Shown: one piece after another, positions 13,860 to 24,951 of the stretch
Position numbering within the stretch: position 1 is the first letter of the stretch
Layout: every line of letters begins with the position of its first letter
NCBI GenBank assembly: GCA_021792935.1
Contig: JAJYTS010000004.1
Coordinates: 1 to 36,859, forward strand
Direction of reading: 5' to 3'
DNA length: 36,859 bases
Source: Bacillota bacterium
Lineage (GTDB): Bacteria; Bacillota; Sulfobacillia; Sulfobacillales; Sulfobacillaceae
The notes under the pieces: model-generated
The model's database searches: none
What the model saw: the letters and a program-made list of their open reading frames with translations, nothing else
What the model was told of the DNA's origin: nothing
Program-made: the position numbers and the translations under genes

Positions 13860-14852
13860 ATGCGGAATATGAAGAGCCTGCGACAGGCTGCGATTTTGGG
13901 ACTTATCCTCCTTTTGGCACCGGCTTTCTGGGGCGGGCGTCCTTTGGCGACGGCATCGCGTGATTGTCGCCGGGGGCAGTGGAATCCTCAATTAATGGGG
14001 ATGCGCCAACAAATCATTTACGAACAGAGAAAAACGCGGGTGCTGACCCTGTATCTTTTGCGGCCACGGCACCCCGCCCAAGAGCTCAATCCTGTTGTGC
14101 TCTATCTCCATGGTGGAGGACTCCGCTCTGGCACGGGAATTATCTCGTCCGCCCCAACTCCTCATAATCGGTTGTTGGTGGCCCTTGAGCGTCATCTCAT
14201 GCGTGAACACATTGATTTTGTTTCCATCAATTACCGTCTGGCACCCTTGCACCCCTGGCCTGACCCGCTTCACGACGTGGAACATGCGATTGGATACCTT
14301 GACCGGCATGGAGCCGCACTGCATATGAACACGAATGACATGGCGGTCATAGGGGATAGTGCCGGTGGCGAGCTCTCAAGCTTTGTGGGGCTCACCATGT
14401 CCGTTCCGGGGACCCGCCGCCCCGCGGTGCGGGGAGTGGTCGACCTCTTTGGTCCCACGGACCGAGAAAAGTTCGCGTCGGCTTGGCGCGCGCGCCATGG
14501 GCTGATACCCAATCCCGTCTATGGGGTCTATACTCCCGGACGGGTGCGTAAGGAGAGCGCCATCTCTCATGTGCACGCGGGCGCGCCTCCTTTTCTCATC
14601 GTGCAAGGGTCGCGCGACCGTGTGGTGCCGCCCTGGCAGTCGTGGCTATTAAAGAAGAAACTACAAAAGTGCGGTGTTTCCGCCAAAGAGATTTTAGTGG
14701 GCCATGCGGGGCACGAACTAGTGGCTCAGGGGGGGCCCATTCATCCCGGTATTCCGCGGTTAGTGGGAATCATTAACCAGTTTCTTAGGCAACGATTATT
14801 AACCGCAACAAACCGAGGTGGCTTGAAAAACGCGAGTCGGGTGCATGGATAA
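13860..14852 (+). CDS. Exported alpha/beta hydrolase, lipase/esterase (HGGG family)
   Basis: A 330-residue protein with an N-terminal signal sequence (LRQAAILGLILLLAPAFWGG, residues 7-26). LYLHGGGLRSG (82-91) is the oxyanion-hole HGGG motif, NYRLAPLHPWPDPLHDVEHA (124-143) is typical of the family, and VIGDSAGGELS (163-173) carries Ser167. The Asp in LIVQGSRDRVVPPWQS and the His in GHAGHEL complete the triad. It resembles BD-FAE/hormone-sensitive-lipase-type carboxylesterases acting on short acyl or feruloyl/acetyl esters outside the cell. GTGAGGA precedes ATG 13860; ATG 13869 is an alternative. The leader contains the hairpin at 13792-13845. A bidirectional terminator follows. Confidence 0.88.
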   Translation: MRNMKSLRQAAILGLILLLAPAFWGGRPLATASRDCRRGQWNPQLMGMRQQIIYEQRKTRVLTLYLLRPRHPAQELNPVVLYLHGGGLRSGTGIISSAPTPHNRLLVALERHLMREHIDFVSINYRLAPLHPWPDPLHDVEHAIGYLDRHGAALHMNTNDMAVIGDSAGGELSSFVGLTMSVPGTRRPAVRGVVDLFGPTDREKFASAWRARHGLIPNPVYGVYTPGRVRKESAISHVHAGAPPFLIVQGSRDRVVPPWQSWLLKKKLQKCGVSAKEILVGHAGHELVAQGGPIHPGIPRLVGIINQFLRQRLLTATNRGGLKNASRVHG

Positions 14853-14859
14853 AGAAAAA

Positions 14860-14887
14860 GCCCTCCCGAAAGGTCAGGGAGGGCTTT
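14860..14887. terminator. Bidirectional rho-independent terminator
   Basis: GCCCTCCC (14860-14867) and GGGAGGGC (14877-14884) form a perfect 8-bp stem around a 9-base loop, with TTT on the plus side and TTTTTCTTT on the minus side. It serves the convergent esterase and aconitase genes. Confidence 0.92.
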
Positions 14888-14899
14888 AACAAGCGTGGG

Positions 14900-17608
<2,709 letters not shown>

Positions 17609-17651
17609 GCTGGTCACCTCGCTTAAGTGTCGCATCATTTTTCCATCCCCT

Positions 17652-17657
17652 ATTGTA
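17652..17657 (-). promoter_or_regulatory. Probable -10 box of acnA
   Basis: Minus-strand TACAAT at 17657-17652. No convincing -35 is seen 16-18 bp upstream. A start near 17645 leaves a leader of about 37 bases to TTG 17608. Confidence 0.45.
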
Positions 17658-17753
17658 CCTCTCAGGCAGGACGAATGCGATGAATCTAAGCAGGTTGGGA
17701 CGCTTTGCCGTCCCCTTTCCCTTTTCTTGACCTCCCGCCGAGAAGGTCGAGAA

Positions 17754-17762
17754 TGATATAAT
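17754..17762 (+). promoter_or_regulatory. Extended -10 promoter of the prfC operon
   Basis: TGATATAAT, a perfect TATAAT (17757-17762) with the TG of an extended -10 element, 44 bp before ATG 17806. No matching -35 is visible, as is common for extended -10 promoters. Confidence 0.6.
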
Positions 17763-17805
17763 TCTTGGGAGTTGGTTGAAGCACGCGATAAGTTGGGGAG
17801 AGAGA

Positions 17806-19380
17806 ATGGCACAGGCACTTTTAGAGGAAATTCAAAGACGGCGCACCTTCGCGATTATTTCGCATCCAGATGCGGGAAAGACCACTTTGACGGAAAAATT
17901 GCTGCTGTTTGGCGGCGCGATCCGCGAGGCCGGGGCCGTCAAGGCGCGCCGCGCACAGCAACATGCTCGCTCCGACTGGATGGAGATCGAGCGGCAGAGG
18001 GGCATCTCGGTAACCTCCACCGTTTTGCAGTATGACTACCAGGGCTATCGGGTCAATTTGCTGGATACGCCGGGACACCAGGACTTCAGCGAAGACACCT
18101 ATCGCACGTTGCTGGCTGCCGACAGTGTGGTCATGGTGCTGGATGGTGCCAAAGGCGTGGAGGATCAGACGGTTAAACTCTATCAGGTGGCTAGGCGGCG
18201 CCAGATCCCCGTCTTTACCTTTGTCAACAAGCTGGACCGGGAGACCCGTGATCCCTGGGAGATTCTCGAGGAGATTGAGCGGATTTTAGGGATCTCCACC
18301 TTTGCCATGAATTGGCCGGTTGGCATGGGCTTAGGGTTTCAGGGTCTTTATGATAGGCGGGCCGGTGTTTTTGAAGCGTTTAAGCGTCAAAGCCGGGAAT
18401 TTGCCCGAGTTCCCCTGGATGCGGCAGGCCTCGACCTTCACGAAAGCGCCCGGCTTGCTCAAGATTTAGAGTTGCTGGACGGGGCGGGGGAGCCTTTCAA
18501 TGAAGAAAAAGTGGCGTCTGGACAGCTAACCCCGGTTTATTTCGGGAGCGCTATGGCCAACTTTGGCGTGGCCACCTTTTTTGACGGGTTTTTGTCGATG
18601 GCTCCGGCGCCTCGCCCTCGCGTCTCAACGGAGGGTCCGGTAGACCCCGAGTCGGATTACTTTTCTGCCTTCGTGTTTAAAATCCAGGCCAATATGAATC
18701 CCGCGCACCGTGACCGTGTGGCATTCTTGCGTGTTTGCTCCGGGCGCTTTTCCCGAAATATGACGGTGACGCATTGTGAAAGCGGCCGCAGCATCCGGCT
18801 GGCCCAACCTCAGCAATTTTTAGCGCAGGATCGCTCGATAGTGGAAGAAGCCTACCCCGGCGATGTTCTCGGCATTCACGACTCCGGCTTGTTGGTGATT
18901 GGGGATGCCTTAAGTGAGAAAAGCGGCGTACGTTTTGTGGGATTTCCCCGCTTTTCGCCCGAGCATTTCGCCGAACTGGAACTCAAACATACCTTAAAGC
19001 ATAAACAGTATCAGCGCGGTTTGGACGAGCTGGTGCAAGAAGGAGTTTTGCAGCGCTTTCACGCCGACGATTTAGGCCCCCACATTTATTTGGGAGTCGT
19101 GGGGCCTCTGCAGTTTGAGGTTTTAAGCTATCGGCTGCTGCACGAATACGGAGTCGACGTTTCGGTGCGCATGCTTCCCTACACGTTGGCGCGCTGGGTG
19201 TTGGAAGGTCCGGAGCGGTTTGAGTTCGGACGGTTTGACCGTGTACGGCTAGTGGCGGACGATGCGGGACGGCGGGTGCTTTTGCTGGAGGACACGCGCA
19301 CGTTAGACCGATTGCGAGAAAAGTATCCGGAGTTAACGGTGGCGGAAAGCTCACCCGTTCGCGATCTGGGGGATGATTAG
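17806..19380 (+). CDS. prfC: Peptide chain release factor 3 (RF3 GTPase)
   Basis: A 524-residue translational GTPase that recycles RF1/RF2 from the ribosome after termination. G1 is SHPDAGKTT (19-27), G2 RGISVT (65-70), G3 DTPGH (87-91), G4 NKLD (141-144) and G5 near FGSAMAN. The C-terminal region has [20 protein letters not shown] and [19 protein letters not shown], both RF3 hallmarks that separate it from EF-G. ATG 17806 is chosen because GGGGAGAG precedes it. It is the first gene of a co-directional run of five with gaps of 27-45 bp. Confidence 0.95.
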   Translation: MAQALLEEIQRRRTFAIISHPDAGKTTLTEKLLLFGGAIREAGAVKARRAQQHARSDWMEIERQRGISVTSTVLQYDYQGYRVNLLDTPGHQDFSEDTYRTLLAADSVVMVLDGAKGVEDQTVKLYQVARRRQIPVFTFVNKLDRETRDPWEILEEIERILGISTFAMNWPVGMGLGFQGLYDRRAGVFEAFKRQSREFARVPLDAAGLDLHESARLAQDLELLDGAGEPFNEEKVASGQLTPVYFGSAMANFGVATFFDGFLSMAPAPRPRVSTEGPVDPESDYFSAFVFKIQANMNPAHRDRVAFLRVCSGRFSRNMTVTHCESGRSIRLAQPQQFLAQDRSIVEEAYPGDVLGIHDSGLLVIGDALSEKSGVRFVGFPRFSPEHFAELELKHTLKHKQYQRGLDELVQEGVLQRFHADDLGPHIYLGVVGPLQFEVLSYRLLHEYGVDVSVRMLPYTLARWVLEGPERFEFGRFDRVRLVADDAGRRVLLLEDTRTLDRLREKYPELTVAESSPVRDLGDD

Positions 19381-19410
19381 CCAAAACGCGTCGCGAAAGG
19401 ATGTGGGTTG

Positions 19411-20364
19411 ATGCAATATCGTCGGTTGGGCGGCGCCGGCATTGAAGTGTCCGCCATTGGCCTGGGAAGCTGGCTAACCTACGGGACCGTGACTGAGGAG
19501 CGAGTCGCGGAAGCTTGCGTTCATCGGGCCTGGGACGCGGGAATTAATCACTTTGACTGTGCCAACATGTACGGTAGCGAACCGCATGAGGCTGAACGCT
19601 TTTTATCCCGGGTTTTAAAAGGGTTTGCCCGTGATGAATATGTGCTGACTACCAAGGCATTTTGGCCAGTGGGCGACAAGCCCAATCAGCGCGGACTATC
19701 CCGCAAACACTTATTTCATCAAGTGGACGTCAGTTTAAAGGCCTTGAACACGGATTATGTCGATATTTTTTATTGCCACCGGGCCGATCCGAATGTGGAA
19801 ATCGAGGAAACCCTACGCGCTATCGATGATCTAGTGTGTCAGGGCAAGATTCTCTATGGCGGCATCAGCCAGTGGCAGCCCGCGCAAATTGGAGAGGCGC
19901 TCCTCACGCAAGAACGGTTTCATCTTCATCCCTTGCGTGCCAGTCAGCCTCGCTACAATTTACTGGACCGCACCATGGAGTCGGGGGTTTTGCCCCTGTG
20001 CGAGGCGGCGGGAATGGGACTGGTGGTTTTTTCGCCTCTGGCCCAAGGTCTTTTAACGGGTAAGTATCATAGAGGTGAGGCGGCTCCAATGGGATCCCGC
20101 GCCAGTGAGAGGCGGGTCAACACCAGCATCAAGCGGTTTTTGACGGAGAGCAATATTGAGCGGGTGGAATCGCTGGCGGCTTTGGCGCGCGATTTAGGAA
20201 TCAGTTTGGCCCAGCTGGCTCTGGCCTGGGTATTGCGCCAACCCGCCATTTCCAGTGCCCTCATTGGCGCGTCTCACCCTGACCAAATTACGGAAAATGT
20301 CGCGGCCCTCGATGTAGTGCTGGATGAAGAGATCCTCACGCGCATCGAAGCAATTGTGGCATAG
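19411..20364 (+). CDS. Aldo/keto reductase
   Basis: A 317-residue NADPH-dependent oxidoreductase of the AKR superfamily, close in style to YhdN and the K+-channel beta-subunit branch. MQYRRLGGAGIEVSAIGLGS is the typical start. The catalytic tetrad is Asp49 and Tyr54 (HFDCANMYG), Lys82 (TTKAF) and His123 (YCHRADP). The cofactor part has FSPLAQGLLTGKY and ALIGASHPDQITEN. The substrate cannot be told; such enzymes detoxify carbonyls such as methylglyoxal. ATG 19411 is used; the AAAGGATG site lies upstream. Likely co-transcribed with prfC. Confidence 0.93.
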   Translation: MQYRRLGGAGIEVSAIGLGSWLTYGTVTEERVAEACVHRAWDAGINHFDCANMYGSEPHEAERFLSRVLKGFARDEYVLTTKAFWPVGDKPNQRGLSRKHLFHQVDVSLKALNTDYVDIFYCHRADPNVEIEETLRAIDDLVCQGKILYGGISQWQPAQIGEALLTQERFHLHPLRASQPRYNLLDRTMESGVLPLCEAAGMGLVVFSPLAQGLLTGKYHRGEAAPMGSRASERRVNTSIKRFLTESNIERVESLAALARDLGISLAQLALAWVLRQPAISSALIGASHPDQITENVAALDVVLDEEILTRIEAIVA

Positions 20365-20409
20365 TGCCTGGACTTCTCGCTTATCCATAACTATGGGGGC
20401 GAGGACGGC

Positions 20410-21195
20410 ATGAATTGGCGGGCCTGGATCCGATGGCCGGGAATATCGTCATCGGATCCTTCATTTTTGCGGTACGTAGATTGCGTGCCCACTTGGCGCC
20501 TCATGGCGGCCACGGTCGGGGGCGGTGTTTTGGTGTTGCTGGTGGGCCGGGCGGCCCACTCTCCGACCATCGGATATGGCTACGGCGGTCTCTTCTTTGT
20601 GTTCGGTTCGTGGCCACTGATGCGGGTGGTGGGCCGTGCGTCGGTATGGACCGACGCCACCGTCTGGCAAACGATTTTGCTGGTCATCGCCAGTGTGGCT
20701 ATGGGCCATTTAGGCAGCCGGATTTTGGGGTTTAACCCGCAGGCAGGCCGCATCCACTCGCTTGGTTGGGCGCAGGGAAAACGCCTGTTGTGGGGGTTTC
20801 CCCTGCTGCTTCCCGTGGAAAACCTCATTTTATTGGGCGGCTTAGTGGCGCTGTGGCAGGCGATAAAGCCGCGTACAGCATTAGACCGCGTGCTGGTGGC
20901 CATTGCCGCCGCCTTTGTGTTTGGATTTTGGCATGTGCCGGTTTGGGGATTTTGGACGATGCCGGTCATTGGGATGACCGTGCTTCCCTGGTCGCTCTAT
21001 CTCTTGGCCACCGGCGATATGTTGGTTCCGGTGTTGGCGCACATTGCCATGGATGCTCTGGCGGTGATAGGAGCCCTGGCTCCAAAAGAGTCGCTCTGGC
21101 GGCATTTGGGAGATCCTATTCTGCTGCTGGCTCTCTTTGTTGGTGGGCTGATGTTGTCTCTATATCGGGAGTGGTTTAACGGATCACGGAGGTGA
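20410..21195 (+). CDS. CPBP-like intramembrane protease homologue
   Basis: A 261-residue protein with about 7-8 membrane segments. LLPVENLILLGGLVALWQ resembles the EExxxR motif of CPBP (Abi) proteases but has EN instead of EE and lacks the Arg. FGFWHVPVWG supplies the FxxxH motif, and VLAHIAMDALAVIG the third motif (HxxxD instead of HxxxN). The metal-binding Glu and both His are therefore present in a changed setting. It may be a divergent active protease or a lipid-modifying relative; an unrelated lycopene-cyclase-like membrane fold is the alternative. GGCGAGG precedes the ATG. It lies 45 bp behind the aldo/keto reductase. Confidence 0.6.
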   Translation: MNWRAWIRWPGISSSDPSFLRYVDCVPTWRLMAATVGGGVLVLLVGRAAHSPTIGYGYGGLFFVFGSWPLMRVVGRASVWTDATVWQTILLVIASVAMGHLGSRILGFNPQAGRIHSLGWAQGKRLLWGFPLLLPVENLILLGGLVALWQAIKPRTALDRVLVAIAAAFVFGFWHVPVWGFWTMPVIGMTVLPWSLYLLATGDMLVPVLAHIAMDALAVIGALAPKESLWRHLGDPILLLALFVGGLMLSLYREWFNGSRR

Positions 21196-21239
21196 TTAGG
21201 CCGCGACTTCAGTTATGATGGAGCCAGGGGGGATGTGGA

Positions 21240-23132
21240 ATGGACGCGGTTTGGCCGGTTTCCGTCAAAGGGGTGCTGGTCCGTCATGATCAGGTGCTAT
21301 TGCTTTTAAACGAGCGAAATCAATGGGAGCTGCCGGGAGGCCATGTCGTTGCCGGGGAAAGTCCGCCAGAGGCCTTGATGCGCGAATTTCAGGAGGAAAC
21401 GGGTTGGTTGGTTCGTCCCCAAGGGTCTCTAGGGGCGGATTTTTTTACACCGGTGGCGGGGGGACCTTCGGTGCTGCTCGTGTTCTATATGGTGGAAGCC
21501 CGCCAGCGGAATGGGGAGGTCATCATTTCTTCCGAACATACCGATCTTAGCTGGGCGCCCCTCAATGCACTGCCGGAAAACCTTCCGTCCGTCTACCAAA
21601 AAGCGATTGCTCGCGCGCAAAGCCATCTGTGGGGAGAGGTGCTGCATCACTTGGGCGCGCGCTTGGGGGCGGACCAGGGAAGGCGCATGAGTCGTCTCCA
21701 CACGGAACTTGGCGTGGCACCGAAACTGGGAGTTCCGCAGGTGGGGACGGTGAGTTTGCATGCCGGCCCTGCCGCAAAAAGCGGCATTCGCCAGTTGCAC
21801 GAGGAATTTTTAAGCGGGCGCCGGAGTCCGGTCGAGTGGGTGGAGGAGCGAATCGCGCGGGCCAGGGCCTGGCAGGCGCGCACCCCAATCTTCATTCAGA
21901 TTCGGGCCGCGGAGGCTTTAGCGGCGGCGCGGGAGTCGGAACAGCGGTATCGGAGCGGACGTCCTTTGTCTGTGATGGATGGCGTGCTGGTGGGAATTAA
22001 AGACTTGATTGATGTGAGCGGGCAGGGCACCAGCGCCGGGTCGGCGGTGCGGTCATCTGACCCCGCAGCAACGGATGCCGATCTGGTGGTTAGGCTGCGT
22101 CAATCGGGGATTAATATGGAACTCGGCAAATTAAATCTGCATGAGTTCGCCTATGGTCCGACCGGGGATAGTTCATACTTTGGGGCGACCGCCAACCCTC
22201 ACAATCTGAGCCGGATGGCGGGAGGATCCAGCAGCGGATCGGGTGCCGTGGTGGCAAGTGGGGTGGCGCCGGTGGCTTTGGGAACCGATACCGGGGGCTC
22301 GGTGCGAATTCCATCGGCGTTCACCGGCATCTCGGGATTGAAACCCACCTATGGGCGGATATCGCTCGAGGGGATTGTGCCACTTTCCTGGTCCTTGGAT
22401 CATGTGGGGCCCATGGCACGAACCGTGGCCGACGCGCGGGAGTTGTGGCGGGCCATGGGCGGGGAGATAGCCGCTTGCGGCGCCCCTAGCGCTCCTAGAG
22501 TATTTTGGCCTGATGACGTTCAAACCCACTGTTACGATGCCGGGTTGCAAGAATACGTGGAAGCGGCTATTGCCACTTTGCTGGCGGGAATTGGGGCAAA
22601 GGTGGAGCGCGGTCCTCTTTTCAATTTAGAGCCGGTCCGCCTGGCTCAGTCCATCATTATCGGTTCTGAGGCATTAGCGTATCATTGGGAGACTCTCGAT
22701 GAGGCACCGGAGCGATACCAGCCGGATGTGTCAGAGCGACTGGGGAAGGGGGGTGCCCACTTGGCGGCGGAGTATATTGCCGCCATGCGATACCGGCAAG
22801 CGGAAGCGGCGCGCTGGGATGCCTGGCTCGCCCGCTTTGATACCATCATTCTGCCCACGGTGCCGATAGTGGCCCCGTCGTTATACACCAAGACTATTCG
22901 CTCCCCGGCCGGTGTTGAGGAAGATGTGCGCGGGGTGGTGACCCGCTTAACCGCTCCTTTTAATTTTTTGGGTCTGCCGGCTCTCTCCATCCCCTGGGGT
23001 CTCTATCAAGGACTCCCGGTCGGATTGCAATTAGTGGGACGGCGGGGTTTTGACGACCTCATCCTGGCCATTGGCGAAGAGATTCAAGCGCGGTTTCCTG
23101 AGTCGGTGCCTCCTATAGTGGCGCTCGCATAA
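21240..23132 (+). CDS. Nudix hydrolase fused to an amidase-signature enzyme
   Basis: A 630-residue two-domain protein. Residues 1-135 are a Nudix hydrolase with a perfect Nudix box (G34-x5-E40-x7-R48-E49-F-Q-E52-E53-T-G55-W56). Residues 136-180 link it to a GatA-like amidase (about 180-625). Amidase signatures are VGIKDLIDVSGQGT (catalytic Lys254), MAGGSSSGSGAVVASG (cis-Ser near 331) and ALGTDTGGSVRIPSAF (nucleophile Ser354), so the Ser-cisSer-Lys triad is complete. The end FNFLGLPALSIPWGLYQGLP is also standard. Both halves look intact and share one GGGGGATG site at ATG 21240. The Nudix part should hydrolyse a nucleoside-diphosphate-linked compound and the amidase an amide. It is flanked by membrane proteins in a co-directional run. 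The substrate is unknown. Confidence 0.92.
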   Translation: MDAVWPVSVKGVLVRHDQVLLLLNERNQWELPGGHVVAGESPPEALMREFQEETGWLVRPQGSLGADFFTPVAGGPSVLLVFYMVEARQRNGEVIISSEHTDLSWAPLNALPENLPSVYQKAIARAQSHLWGEVLHHLGARLGADQGRRMSRLHTELGVAPKLGVPQVGTVSLHAGPAAKSGIRQLHEEFLSGRRSPVEWVEERIARARAWQARTPIFIQIRAAEALAAARESEQRYRSGRPLSVMDGVLVGIKDLIDVSGQGTSAGSAVRSSDPAATDADLVVRLRQSGINMELGKLNLHEFAYGPTGDSSYFGATANPHNLSRMAGGSSSGSGAVVASGVAPVALGTDTGGSVRIPSAFTGISGLKPTYGRISLEGIVPLSWSLDHVGPMARTVADARELWRAMGGEIAACGAPSAPRVFWPDDVQTHCYDAGLQEYVEAAIATLLAGIGAKVERGPLFNLEPVRLAQSIIIGSEALAYHWETLDEAPERYQPDVSERLGKGGAHLAAEYIAAMRYRQAEAARWDAWLARFDTIILPTVPIVAPSLYTKTIRSPAGVEEDVRGVVTRLTAPFNFLGLPALSIPWGLYQGLPVGLQLVGRRGFDDLILAIGEEIQARFPESVPPIVALA

Positions 23133-23160
23133 TTTCAAGCGGGGGACCGAAGCTAGAATC

Positions 23161-24288
23161 ATGATGCGATGGTCAAAATGGCCCTGGGAAGTCTTGGAAA
23201 CCTGGGGTCTGAGCTTTCAAGTGGTAAAGACCGCGCTGGCGGCAGGACTGTCATGGGGCATCGCGGAATGGGTCATAGGAACCCCCAAACCATATTTTGC
23301 CCCTTTGGCCGCTATTTTGTCTGTTCAAGCGACCATTGCCGAATCGTTGTCGCGGGGAGTGCAGCGCATCCTGGGTGTGGTGGGCGGCATTGTGCTGGCC
23401 ATGTTGTTGGCGCACTGGGTGGGGCTGAATTCCTGGTCGCTGGCTGTTTTAGTGTTTGTAGGAATGGGGCTGGCTACCCGGGTCCATTTGGGCCCGCAAG
23501 GCATCCCGCAGGTGGCGATTAGCGGACTGCTGGTAATGGCTCTGGGCTCCGCCGTTCCGGGCTATGCCTGGTATCGGCTGTTGGAAACCGTTTTGGGAGC
23601 TTTGGTGGCGCTCGCGGTGTCATTAGCGATTTGGCCGCCCGATTTAACCCCGCAAGCCATGAAAAGCCTGTCGCTACTGGCGCTAGGCTTGAGTGATCTG
23701 TTGCAAAAAATGCAAGTCGATCTCGCTTCCCAGCCCCTGGTCCATGAGGCTCATGATCACTTGCGCCGGGCGCGGGGTGTGGCCGCGGCTCTGGAGAAGG
23801 CGCGAAGCGCTATGAATCGGGCGGAATTAAGCGTGCGCTGGAACCCCTGGCATCAAGGCGCGCGCATTCGTCTCAAGCGGCTGAAGCAGGCGGTCAACGT
23901 GCTCGAGCATGTGCTCATACAAATCCGAGGGATTAGCCGCACTCTTTTCGTCAGCGAAGGAGAGAAAGGCGGTCCGCCGGCGGATGTTGTTCCCGCAGCC
24001 CTGGCCCAGGGGATCGGAGATGTGCTGGCGCTGATGGGAAGCGGTCTGCGGCTCTACGCGGCACTAATTGATCAAGGCGATGAAGCCGCTGCCTTACGCT
24101 TGGAGAATGCCTTGCGCCAAGCTGTGTATATGCGCGGGCAGATTTGGCGGGACGCGATGAGTTCTCTCAGCGAGAGGGCCTCCGCGTTTATCGGGGTGGC
24201 GTCGGTGCTGGTAGATCTAGAAAAAATGAGCCAGGATCTGAGTGTCAGTTCCCGGCTTTTGGTTCCTTTAGTGCGGGTAAGGCGCTAG
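23161..24288 (+). CDS. FUSC/aromatic acid exporter family membrane protein
   Basis: A 375-residue protein. Residues 15-165 carry about six membrane segments, with KTALAAGLSWGIAEWVIG then YFAPLAAILSVQATIAESLS and GVQRILGVVGGIVLAMLLAH as in the ArAE/FUSC family (DUF939 type). Residues 170-375 are a cytoplasmic helical domain likely to form coiled coils (DHLRRARGVAAALEKARSAM). Relatives are proposed exporters of aromatic acids. Following the Nudix::amidase by 28 bp, it may export that enzyme's product (inference). ATG 23161 or 23164 could be the start; no strong site is seen. The stop TAG is shared as CTAG with the convergent pyrophosphatase gene. Confidence 0.8.
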   Translation: MMRWSKWPWEVLETWGLSFQVVKTALAAGLSWGIAEWVIGTPKPYFAPLAAILSVQATIAESLSRGVQRILGVVGGIVLAMLLAHWVGLNSWSLAVLVFVGMGLATRVHLGPQGIPQVAISGLLVMALGSAVPGYAWYRLLETVLGALVALAVSLAIWPPDLTPQAMKSLSLLALGLSDLLQKMQVDLASQPLVHEAHDHLRRARGVAAALEKARSAMNRAELSVRWNPWHQGARIRLKRLKQAVNVLEHVLIQIRGISRTLFVSEGEKGGPPADVVPAALAQGIGDVLALMGSGLRLYAALIDQGDEAAALRLENALRQAVYMRGQIWRDAMSSLSERASAFIGVASVLVDLEKMSQDLSVSSRLLVPLVRVRR

Positions 24289-24767
24289 TGGTTGTCTTGA
24301 TAGCGGCGGCGCGATTCCTCCAGCACTTTTAAGGCCTCGGCTTCGCCCTTCCATCCGCCAATGGTGACTTCTTTATTCTCTAATTGCTTATAGGTTTGGA
24401 AGAAATGGGGGATTTCCCGCAAAACATGAGGGTTGACCGCTTCCAGCGATGTCACATGGGCGAATCGGGGGTCGTCGGCGGCCACTCCCAAAAGCTTGGT
24501 GTCCACGCCCTTGTCGTCTGTCATCTCCAGCATGCCTAAAAGCCGGGTGCTGATGACGCATCCGGGAAACGTGGGAAAACTGGTCAATACCAACACATCA
24601 ATGGGATCGTCGTCTTCTCCCAACGTTTGTTCCACAAATCCGTATTCGGCAGGATAGTGCATGGGGGAGAACAGCACCCGGTCCAGGCGTACCCGGCCAG
24701 TCTCGTGATCCACTTCATATTTGTTTTGGCTGCCTTGCGGTATTTCTATCACAACATCGACCTTCAA
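24285..24767 (-). CDS. ppa: Inorganic pyrophosphatase (family I)
   Basis: A 160-residue soluble enzyme hydrolysing pyrophosphate to phosphate, pulling biosynthetic reactions forward. VVIEIPQGSQNKYEVD (5-20) and the signature DDDPIDVLVL (52-61) with the metal-binding Asp residues are clear, as are FSPMHYPAEYGFVEQTLGED and the lysine-rich C-terminus. Length fits bacterial family I. The start is TTG 24767, with GAGGAGG nine bases upstream; no ATG competes. The last 4 bp (CTAG) overlap the FUSC-like gene's stop on the other strand. Confidence 0.95.
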   Translation of the reverse strand: MKVDVVIEIPQGSQNKYEVDHETGRVRLDRVLFSPMHYPAEYGFVEQTLGEDDDPIDVLVLTSFPTFPGCVISTRLLGMLEMTDDKGVDTKLLGVAADDPRFAHVTSLEAVNPHVLREIPHFFQTYKQLENKEVTIGGWKGEAEALKVLEESRRRYQDNH

Positions 24768-24885
24768 GTCCGTGCCTCCTCGTTGACGTTACCTCTTAGT
24801 GCGATTACCTGCCCTACATTGTGGAGGAATTGGAAAGGAAAATCAATGAGGATAAGGATTGGCTGGCGCCGGCTCGTGCTCTGGG

Positions 24886-24891
24886 TATAAT
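24886..24891 (+). promoter_or_regulatory. Perfect -10 box before the MFS gene
   Basis: TATAAT at 24886-24891, 60 bp before ATG 24952. No -35 with 16-18 bp spacing is convincing. Confidence 0.4.
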
Positions 24892-24951
24892 GGTAAAGGT
24901 TTAATGGTGGTCCCCGATAGCGCGGTGCGTTTGGGGTGGGAAGGATAGCGA

